Part shown: piece by piece, positions 46,101-58,100 of the stretch | Layout: each line of letters opens with the position of its first letter | Numbering within the stretch: the stretch's first letter is position 1 | Assembly (NCBI RefSeq): GCF_025370935.1 | Contig: NC_133472.1 | Coordinates: 17,632,868 to 17,696,867 of the forward strand | Direction: 5' to 3' | Origin: Choristoneura fumiferana | Taxonomy: Eukaryota; Arthropoda; Insecta; Lepidoptera; Tortricidae | DNA length: 64,000 nucleotides | The notes under the pieces: model-generated | Told to the model about the DNA's origin: nothing | The model's database searches: none | The model's input: only the letters and a program-made list of their open reading frames with translations | Translations under genes and position numbers: made by a program

Positions 46101-49100
46101 AAAGAAATAACCAAGGAAATATTTAAAAAAATTAAATCAACTTCATGACTGTAACTAAAAAGGGAGAAATAAAAGTTATCTTTTAATAAAATGTTTAATA
46201 GAATCAGAGAGTGCAACGTACCTCGTCGTAATCCTCATCGGCGCGCTTTTGCCGGCGCGCGGTGGCGCGTTCGAAGTGCTCGGTGAGTAGCTTGTTCAGG
46301 ATACGCAGCACCTCAGCCATCGACTCGTCTCCGAGGCAGCCGGTGCCCAACAGCTCGATGCACTGTTACGAACATACAGAGTATATTCACCGATAATCAG
46401 AGCTTGTCCAGATGGCGCGATTTACGCACGGCAATCCGTCCACATGCCACATTATTTTATTTGAAAAAAATAAAAAAGTCTTTCAGCCAAGTTTCTTGCG
46501 GCGCATTTTTCTTGGCAATGATGGTCTTTTCGAAAGAGCTGGCAGTTTAAAAAAATTACGTTTAAAAGTGCCCATTGCAGCCTATTTACTGAATAAATGA
46601 TAGTGTTCGGCTCACTCCGCGATTTTGTTATCCGCTACAAGTAGATATCTGGGGCCCCCTAGAGTGTGCTATTCAGTGGTTGCCGCGCCCTGCCTCGGAT
46701 CGCCCGACTGACGTGCTCGCACTTATTTTATTTACCCCGCAAGCGAAACGAATATGTTTTTTTTTATTATATTATAGTACTTTTCGGATAGCTTGGGTAC
46801 GGTGACATTTGCTTTTTTCCATTCCACGCCATGAATGTTACAGAGGCCAATATTTTATAAAAAATATAAAAAAAAATATATCTCCATGTAGCTTAAAATA
46901 ATTCATAATCACTTAAAATATATTTTGTTATAAAACTAATAAGATAAATTTTAATCTCGTCAACTTTCATCGCGGTAAAACGGAACTCAATTCAGAGCTT
47001 GACTTTGCTTATCGACCGAATCGATTCCACAATCTTGTCTGTCAAATCGTTTGACTCACTTAGTACGAGAACGAACGGCCTTGTTTGAGTGTTTCGTATT
47101 GTTTGATGAACCTTAATAACGAAATAGAATAACAAAATAACAGTTCATATTTTGTTATTCAATTTCGTTAAGGTTTTTTTTTTTTTTACCGTTATTAGTT
47201 TTGATATAGTAATTACCAAAGAAGACCGCATGGTTTGTGAGATCACGATAGACAAGCAAAAACACTTGCTACGTGGGCGAAGCCAGATTTTTTTTTACAC
47301 ACATTGCGCATCGCGGTCAGACGTGTCGAATATTCTTTAAAATTCATAAATAATCAATTTGCTGAATCGTGACCTTGTTTGCCGATACGTAATCTGTGTT
47401 ATAATGTGCTTAGTGTGTTCTTTGAAATGTTTTAACCGACTTCAAAAAAAGGAGGAAGTTTTCAATTCGGTTGTTTTTTTCTTATGTTTTTTACCTCGTA
47501 ATTCCGTCATTTATGAACCGATTTGAATTTTTTTTGTCGTTCGTCTAGGAATGCTTTCAATTAGGTAGGTCCCATAAGCACCAAATCAGGATCTAATGAT
47601 TGAATCCTAGGGAAATCGAGGGAACTCGTCAAATATTGTAGGAACGCCTATGGTGATTTCGATATATTTAGGAGTCACTCGTGCATTTTCTTTTGAAAAT
47701 CATCGTTTGGTGAAGTGGAACTGATGATGAAGACCAAATTTGACCAATGTAGCGACTACTCAATAACAAGTACTTCATGGGTTGAATTTCAATTACTTTA
47801 ACGCAGTTGCTAAGCACTTTAAGCTCATCGTATAGTAATTCATATGGTGAAATGGAACGGGTGATGAAGCACCTGGCCTTATTAGAGTTTAACTGTGGAG
47901 CTATTCTTCCCATTGCCCGGTAATTGGATTTAAACGGCTGCCAAAGATACATTATTGGATTTTGAAGCGTGCCGTGGATGAAGATCATAAAATAATGTTT
48001 TCAATGATTGATATAATGTTTCGTAGTAGATTTGGAGTTAAACCTTGACTATGATTTATTTCTTGACTTGATATATTTCTTTTCAATCCGTTCAAAATAG
48101 GTATCAAATGAAAGGGTTTGAAAAATAGAATATTCACACGAAAAGAATTCAAATCCAATGTGGCTGCCATCACAAAGCAACATTAAGCAATATGTAATCG
48201 TCTGTACCTAAGTTCATACGCAATAAATTTCATTTATGTAATTTCATAGTTATTTGTGCAACTATACTCAAACGACATCTGATGATGACATTTCTAACCT
48301 TCACTAGTGTATTCCGGGCGTAACACCCTAGGCGTAGTAAGTAAGTAGACACAATTCTTACGTCTAAACGTCACTTTAGCAGGGCAGTGAAGCTTCTGTA
48401 ATTGTACTATTACTTATTCTGTGGTCACGGGAAACTTGTTGTCGTTCGTAGGGACACCGTAGTAGCGTCCAGTACCCGCGGAATAGTTGCCGCGAGTGGA
48501 AGTATTGGAAAAAGACGTCGCGACGTCGTAAAACGCAACATTTGGACGAAACAGAAACGCGAACGTTTACTCGCGCGTAAATTGCATCATCTCATCTGAA
48601 CTTTTGAAAAAGGAAGTTTACACTAAAATACACATTAAGGACATTACAGTTTTTTTTTTGTAATAATAGAATTCAATACAAACCTTTGCGAGGCTGTTAA
48701 GAAGTTCAACTTGCACTTCTTGTTCTGGTTCGGAATCAATGGATTTTAACAATTCGGGTAAGATATAAGCCCACATGCCCTCAATGTACTGGTGGCCGCG
48801 GATGCGCGCGCACTCCAGCAGGTAGGGCAGTGACTCAGCTGCCGCCGTGCGGACGCCGTCGTGGAAGTAGAACTTCAACATCGGAACCATTAATTTGACA
48901 ACGTCTTCAGCGTATTCTGCGAATGCTTCTTTTAGTTCGCGAGCGTAGCATACGAGCATTTCACATGCGGACGCTTTATCTTCGAGACCTGTGTAGAAAT
49001 ACTTCATAAAAACAATTTTCAAAAAAATAATTTTACTTATCTTTGTTAGCATAATAGTAAATGTATAGAGGGCTACTATCAAACTCCATTTTATGAAAAG

Positions 49101-52100
49101 ATGGTGTTAGCGAAATCCTCATAATTTATGTTGCACATTCTGGCAGTGAAACACTCCATGAAATAAAGTGTACACGTAAATGATGTGCAGATTCGAGACT
49201 GGGCAGCGTCATGTTCAAAGCAGCGCAAATCTAAGAGATTCTCAATATTTAAAGAGCAGATGGCAAGCGAGCTCTTACTACCTCGCAATAAGCGAACATT
49301 TAAAATTAATTGAGCGAGAGTAGCGTACCGGCAGTCTTGATGCCGAAATTCTGCTGGTCGCCTAGCGGGATGAAGTGCCAGTCGAGGCTGCCCTCGATGG
49401 TCTCGAGGTCGTCGTTGTCCAGCAGCGCCACCTCTGGCTTCATGGCCGCCGTGCGCATCACTGGCTCCATCACCATCGGCAAATACTGCGCAAAGTTTTT
49501 GCCTGCAACAAACAAATTACTTCTAATACACCTTCATCCCATTACTTGCATAAATTATCATCATTCACATTGTACTAATGTTAACTTATAATTAAGGTTT
49601 TTTTTTTGTATCACTTACCCATTATCCTACAAATGCGGGACCAAGCAGAGATGAGGAACGAAGTCTGCGGGTCATCGCCAGGCAGTTGTTCGCCTTCGGT
49701 GTGCGTCTTTAGGAGGAGATCCATTACTTCAGATGCATCTGATAAGAACTTTTCCTCGCCAACTGCAAGACCTGTATTAAAATACAAAAAAAAAAGTAAT
49801 TGAGGACATAACTAGGATTTTTTTTGTTTATAATTCAGGGAGCTGAAATTTTCAATGACGCTTGGTATGTTTGACTTTACAATACTTTTCTAAGACTTTT
49901 AAGAGCCTTTGTAATAAATAGCACTACAGAATCCTAAAATGACATGTATGTGAACTGAGATCCCAAATTTTCTACTGAGAAAACACAGGAGCAAATGCCA
50001 CATTTAGTCTACCAATGATATGGAAGTGATAAAACCAAAGGTTATGGTGTATCACTAACGAACACTGGCATGATTTATTTGTAATTTTTTATTGATAAGA
50101 TGGGAAGACTTGTACGAGAATAAGAATTTGCTACGGGTGTAGAATTAACATTTATTTACTCATGAATACACAGAACAAAAGCCTATTAGGACCACTTGCG
50201 CACACCTGGTTAGGATTTGACAGATTTTGACACAACTAACTTACTTACTTGTTAGCAATGAACTGGAAACCAGACTGCGCAAGCAGCCCTTAAAAAGCCA
50301 TTTATAATTTTAAGGAGTATAATTTGGAGGCAATGTTATATCAACCTGTATTTATTATATTACTAGCTTATGCCCGCGACTACGTCTGCGCGGATCTAGG
50401 TTATCGCGCGGCGGCGCCCTCTACCGGAATAAAAGATATCCTATGTTGATCCTTGGGGTTCAAACTACCTATATACCAAATTTCATCAAAATCGGTTCAG
50501 TGGTTTCGACGTGAAAGGGTAACAGACAGACAGACAGACAGACAGAGTTACTTTCGCATTTATAATATTAGTAGGGATAATTTGAAACTATCTTACCAAT
50601 AAGACTGACGCATTCGATTGTTTTTCCTCGAAGCATTTTAAGCTCCGCGGTGGTGGCGTTGGCGATAATATATTTAAGGCACGGCATGAAGCGGTCATAG
50701 TACGGCAAGAAATCTTTTTCCACAGTATCGGCGACCGACGCGATCGTAGTCACTATCTGTTCTAACACGAGCTTAGTACCGCGCTCAATAAGCTAAAACA
50801 AACAATTACGGTTAGCCAATCTATTACTTTCAGGAGGTCCATCATAACTATATAATATGTTACGGCAGTTTAATTAACTAATAAGTATTCACATGTATAT
50901 GAACTGAGATCCCGAATTTTCTATAGAAAGAACACGGGAGCAAATGCCACAATGCTTAATCTACCAGTGTTATGGAAGTGATACAACAAAGAATTACAGT
51001 GTATCACTAACGAACAATGGAATAAATCAATCAAGAAATAAAATAATTACCTTACCTCTTTGAACTTAGCAGTTAGAATAGCTTCTAGTTTGTTCATTAA
51101 AGGATCCAGGTAGAGAGTCAAAATAGGTTTGGGACAGTCTTCGCTGAAGTTGACCAAAGCAGCTGCCGCGTGAGCCTGTCCATAAATAAATTGTAATTTT
51201 TTAAGTTACACAATATTTAAGTATCTATATCTATACTCCATTTATACATTTGAAACTTAACGGTAAAATTTGCACGTTTTTAAATGAAACTATTTAAAAT
51301 TGTGTTAACTTCTATAGTAAAAACATTATAAATACCGCTAATAAGTGTACAAGTTGACATTTTTAATCCATTTGTGTTCGAAATACCGAGAAACGCGTGT
51401 TACAATTTGACCGTTACTTCAAACCTAAATTAAACAGAGTATAATAGGTATTAAGTAAATTATTACAAATTGTATACCTGCACGCGGGGATTAGCATTGT
51501 CATCGAGTACCAGGAACAAACTAGGTACAACTTTGTCGTGGAACTTCTTTTCGAATATTGGTGCGAAATCAGTCGACATTTGACCCACAGCATTGCAGGC
51601 CGCATAACGAACACGGGGATGCTGCAGAAAAAACCGCAAGTGAGTACATGGTCAACAATAATTAGGTAAGAACAGATTAGTTATTGGTAACGTAGTTTAC
51701 CGGATCGGTAAGGTAGTTGAGTACAGCTGAAACTACTTGGTCCAGCATCTGTTCCATTTGTCGGTGGCAGCCCTCGCCGGCGGAGGAGACCGCCATCAGC
51801 GCCGCGTGCCGCCGCCGCCAGTCCTCCGACTGCAGCAGCACCGGCACTGCGCTCACGATCAGCCCCAGCATGGTCTTACCTCCGAGACCACAACAAATAC
51901 GGTCCAGAGCGGACTCCGCCACTACGTTATTGCTACAACAAAGATCAAGGTGTTAAGTACATTGTGGATGTTTGCTTTGCTGGCACTGCTTATTCATATT
52001 GATGTCACAAATGTTAGCGAGGGACTGACATCCAAGTGACTAAATGCCATTAGGATGCTAATTATCTCGTTTCATGATCTTGTAAGTTTTTCAAAACTGC

Positions 52101-55100
52101 ACACGCATAATATGCAGCCAAAAGAAACATCTTACTATGTTTTTTTATAAAGCAATGAATGATACACCGAATCGTGTTTACATTAGAAACAGACAGTGTT
52201 ACATATTTTCATTACTTTTGTTTCAAACAAATTGTTCAGTTCATTAAATTATATTTGCGGAATAAAAAATAAATGGGCTATAGAAAAATATTTGCGGGTA
52301 AACCACTAGCGAATATACTATTGCGTTTAAATGAACGAACTAATCGCGAAGATAGCGCTTATAGCTGGGTGACCACTGTGACCAGCACCCCGCCATTCAA
52401 GACGTATTGGTGAATCGGTAAATTAATATAACCGATATGTCGGTATCAGAGGCATTTCTAATTATCAATTAATACGTACATATCGACTAGCTTTGACCCG
52501 CGCCTTCGCTAGAGTTAAACATCATATTATATTCGGCAGACAAAAAATCTCCAGAATTTTATCGTGGTCTTTATGTTGCGTGAAGAACTCTCTGGGGATT
52601 GAAAGAGTAGTACACACAAACTTTTGCATTTCTAACATGAGTAAGTTTATCGTACTTTTCGTTGTCGTCGTCCGCGACGTCGTCCTGCATCGCCCAGTCG
52701 GGCTCGTCCTCGACCTCGCACATCATCTCTAGCACGAGCGGCGTCAGCATGCGCACGGCCATCGGCACCTGCTTGCGGACCATCGCCGGCGCCGTCTCGC
52801 ACAGCGTCACCATCACCTCCAGAGCCAGCTGCCGCCAGGTGTCCTCTTGCTCCTTGTCTCCTACCATCTATATCACAACCACAACACCCACTTTAGACGC
52901 GTTCACCTTTACGTAACTCGTAACGCTTCAAGCATCCCAGAACAATTAAGATTTTGAGTCGTAAAATCGCGTTTTAATATTAGTTAACCTCTAAATTAAG
53001 GTAAAAATGTAAAAAAAAACAAGGTAAGATTAACAGAATATATCCATTTTTTAATATGATGGAAATATCCATCACTATGCAAACTCTGATCTTAAGGCGT
53101 AGTAATAAATAAATTAACTTTTTTTAAATTCGTATTTTATTTCATACAACAGTTACAAAATATTTAATATACGTGATATTTCAGAAAACAGGTCTCAGGG
53201 ACTCGGTCAATTAGTTATTTATTGTATGAATAATAAATATAATTCGCCTTACTTTACGAGCAAAGTGCATAATGATGTAAATTTCCATCACATACTTTCG
53301 AGTTACTTTATTAATGAATTTCGAAAATGTATGCACAAAAAGTAACAATATCAAATTACATACCTATTAGACATTTATTTTTCCGCATAAATCAATACCT
53401 TTGCTGTTATTCTTTATTTTCGAATTTTGAAAATGTATGCACAAGAAGTAACAATAGCAAATTACATACCTAATAGACATTTATTTTTCCGCATAAATCA
53501 ATACCTTTGCTGTTATTCTTTATTTTCGAATTTCGAAAACGTATGCACAAGAAGTAACAATATCAAATTACATACCTATTAGACATTTATTTTTCCGCAT
53601 AAATCAATATTTTTGCAGTAATATCCTCCATAATACAGCTAGAAGGTCAACAGTTTTCGTAAATAGCGCGAAACGGCGAGACCGCGAATTCAAATTTGAA
53701 ATGTCGAAATTCTGTTTATTTATTTTTTCACAACTATGTTCCATTTCATGCTGTACTGTTGTTGAAACTTGACAGTCTTAAAAATAAATATCAATCACCC
53801 ACAAAACTACCTTTTATTAAACGGACAATGTTATGATGGAAATTTCCATCACCATGCAAAGAAGGGATAAGAAAATTTAAATAATAAGTTTCATTCACAA
53901 ACCTTAATTGCAGCTTGAGCAATGTTCTCAAGCTGGGGGCGTAAAAATTTAGGTGCAGACTCTGCGAGTTCAATCAGAACCTTTATCGCTGAATCATCTT
54001 CCGCCTTCTCCATTGATTGGACTATAATCTGCAAAAGTATTCGTTATTTTACAGTAACAAAATGCACCAACTAAAAATGACAATATAAATAAGCCGCACC
54101 CACTAACTGCGCGTAAGCGTGCTGCGTAAGCGTTCGTTCACCCACTAACTGTGCTTCAAACATCTAAAACTCAGCAACTTTAGGTGGTGAAGTTCACGCT
54201 CTCAAGTCGGGTGCGTCCTGTTTATTGCGCAAACAGAGTGGTACTACGCTTTACAAAATTTCCATCATAAGTGAGGGTGACTTACCTGCATCATAGGATC
54301 TAATAAATCACTTAAATGTTTCTGAATGGCAGGCTCCTTGTCGTGAAGCAAAATGAAAGCACCAACAGCCTTCACAGCTTGAACTCTGAGTGCATCAGAT
54401 TCTGTAGGTTGCAGGGCTGAGAACAGCATTCTTTTGATAGCATCCAGATTTTGATTTTGAAGATTTCCAAATACACCAGGAACTGACCTGAGAAACAACA
54501 GTAAGTTATGTTATAGCTTATTTTAGCAATACCTATGTAAATTCTGACTGCCCGCAGAACTAATCTATAAACCATGACTCTCATTTCCGTAGTAGATGTG
54601 TGTATTAATACATGTCCCGCGCGAACTTTGCCGATCCTTAAGAAAAATAAATACAAAGGATATTCTATTAGGAACAGAATTTTTAAGCCATTTACTAGTT
54701 TCAGAGATTACCCTTAGTCCTTCCTTACATACAAACAATGGCAAATATCAATGATGTTTAACATATTATGTATATATTTTCCATATATTGGTATAGCATT
54801 CATTTATGACAAAAATGTGTTACTATAATTTCCACCAATCTCATTTTAATGTCTCCCATAATGGGAATTGTATTCAAGTTTTAATGATAATTGAGATAAA
54901 AAATGATAAGCACTTACAAAAAGAAATTATAATTAATTGCTTATATTTTTTTTTGTATGAGGCTTCTAAATTCAAATACCAGTTAATAAAGAACTGGTAT
55001 TGAGGGATCCACAAAATTATGTTGCATGTTGTATGTGAGCTGCAAAAAGTGTTTGCTGCTCATTCCGAGAACGGACATGCAGTCATTAAAGCATTTGCAC

Positions 55101-58100
55101 ACCGCGTCTGTTAAAATCGCCGTCAACGCGCGATGACTGCGCTTTTCTCTTTCCATAGAGCAGCCATACAACTCGCGTGCGTATCGCGTACGTATCGATA
55201 CAAACGTGCGTCAACTACAAGTTTAAAAAACGCTTTTTACGTACACAGGGCCCTTACTGTTGTATGGTAATGGTAACTTACGTGAACATTCTGATGCCAG
55301 CCTCTTTCATATTAGGGTCTTGTGAACTAGCACATGTCAACATGAACTGTAGGAATTCTGGCCACTGATTGGCACCTTCATCATCCAGATGGCTTCTAGC
55401 TAGTTCTGACACTACATCACAAATCTGAAATACAAAAAAATCACAACAACTATTCATAAAATGGACTCTAGTAAATGATAATGGATGATTCACCGTTTAA
55501 TACGAATGTAGATGAAGCTGATTCATATAATGATTCAGCCAGCAGAGAATAAGCTCTGATAATGAGTCTATCCTTGGTAACATATTCGAAGCAATAAATA
55601 TTTTGCTTCATTTTGTACAGTGATTATTACTTTTGCTTTTATTTCAGAATATTGCTAACCTTTCGTCGTAGTTGTTGGCTGACGTCCATTTGTATTGTGA
55701 GCAACAGCTGTTCCCGGAGCATTGCCTGCTGTTCGAAAGGCAGCTTGGGGAAGAATTCAAAGAACTCTGCGCTGAACAGCCGACGCAGCAGCACAGCTGC
55801 AGTCTGACGACCTTCCTCGGACACATCCCCATTTTGTATAGCACCCACCAGATATAACACTTTCGTTTCAGTTGCGATATTGTTGTATGCTTCCTAAAGA
55901 ATTAAACAGATATATTTTACACTAATATTAAGTTAATTCTAAAGAACACTTACAAAACAAGAAAGAATAAATAACAAACATCACGCCTGTATTCTCACTT
56001 TTAGCAATTTTAGGTTTTAAGTTTGACTAAAACGTTACAATAGTGACAGCAGGGCTACTCCGAAACTCGAAGTTCGTGTTGTGCGGTCCCTCTCGCTCTC
56101 GTATCAAGCAGTATAAGTGTCAGAGGGACCGCACGACACGAACTTCGAGTTTCGGAGTAGCCCTGCAGGTTGCTAGCCTGTCGCGTACGGTATACCTTAA
56201 CCTATATCCTTCCTTAGTCGCCTCACACGACATCCACGGAAGAAATGGAGAGGTGTAATTTTAAGTTCTAACCCGACACCACACGGGATAAATAGATTAT
56301 AGTTATTTGTGTCACAAGGGAGCAAAATGGTGTATTTACGGCGAGGACGTACATTGAATCCAGAATGTAGCGAAGGATTCTAAAGTAGAATCCTGAGCGT
56401 AATGAGGGATTCAAATGTTAACGCCCAAGATGAAAATAATTTTGCTCCCGAGTGGCTCATACAACTTTTCACACCAAGCATTAAGAAACTTGGAAAAAAA
56501 AAATATTATAAAAAAAACAACTAGCATAGAAAATGGCGTGGCTTTACAATTATCAACTTCAAAAAATGGCATTTGCAATAAAACACTTAGAAAAGCCTTG
56601 AACAGAAAAGTTGCACTTTGCTCCCTCTCGTCAGGTAGGAAAAGTTACTTTTCTGAAGGAGAGGTGTGACACTTGACACCAATTTACCTAGTCCCAAACT
56701 AACCAAAGCTTGTACTGTGGATACTAGGCAACGGATATACATAATACGTATATAGATAAATACATATCATATTTATATGGAAAATCGCGCAATTCAAGGA
56801 CTTCAATTATTTTGGGGTCAATCAGAAATTCAGAATTTTCTCCTTTTTGAAAGGTAGTTATTTTTGGGAACTATATTTTCTGTCACTTAAATTTAAATAT
56901 GTCACTAAACTGCGATACCCTAATTATTATATCTATCCCTAAGAAATATATTGGTCATCAAATAAATAAAATCTGTCTCTAAGTATAAGTCATCAGATTA
57001 ATGTAAACCTGTATCCTAAATTAAAGTTTGGTCATCAAACTTTGATCACTAAAATAATAGATGTCACCTAATAAATAGATCAGTTCCTTAATTCGATGCT
57101 TCTACTTATTCTACTAAGGCAGGTCTGGTTAGATACGACGACGAGCGAAGCGAGGAGTGTTTGGTAGAACTGCGACCCTCAGTGCCAGAACCGAACATTT
57201 TTGCCAATACTTGTATGATGAATATAAATGTTTGTAGTAGGTACTTGAGTCTTGGATGTTTGTATGTATTTAAATATATATGTTTGTATGTCTACCCGTT
57301 GTTTAGCACCCATAGAACAAACGTTGCTTAGTTTAGGGCTGGGTCAAGGTGTAATTTGTGAGAAGATATTATTATTTCATTAATTGTATATCATTATCAT
57401 CAAATTTCAGTTCAATTATTTAATGATCCATATTATTTTCCAGTGATTATAATTCATTTTTAGGAAGCCATTTCTATATTATTTGGTGATACAGTTTAAG
57501 TAACACACCTATTATTTTGGAACCCAATATAATTACTTGTTGATCAATATTATTTTCGAGTAATTTTAAAATAATATTTAGGTAACCGGGTAACCATTTT
57601 CATATTATTTGGTGATTCAATTTAGGTGACAGATCTACTATTTTTGGAACAAATTATTTATTAGGTCGCCGAAAACGCATTTATTAGGTGATCAATAAAA
57701 TCATACCCATTTTTAGGGTTCTGGAGCCAAAATGGCAAAAATGGAGCCCTTATAGTTTCGCCGTGTCTGTCTGTCTGTCCGTACGCGGCATTGCACAGCG
57801 ACTATCAATGCAAGAAAGCTGTAATTTTGCACGGATATATATGTAAACTGAGTGTTGAGAATTATCAGTAGTTTAAGAGTAAATAGCAGCCTAAGGTATA
57901 AAATATACCTAAACTATGGAAAAATCTGTATAAATTACATTTGAAATTTACCACAAGCTTTGCGGTGAAGGAAAACATAGTGAGGAAACCTGCACAAACC
58001 TGCGAAGCAATTCAATGGTGTGTGTGAAGTTCCCAATCCTCACTGGGCCCGCGTGGGAATTATGGCCCAAGCCCTCTTGTTCTGAGAGGAGGCCTGTGCC

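Noticed and set aside
53317..53635. CRISPR-like direct repeats
   Set aside because: Adjacent 106-bp units with no unique spacers, inside a eukaryotic intron.
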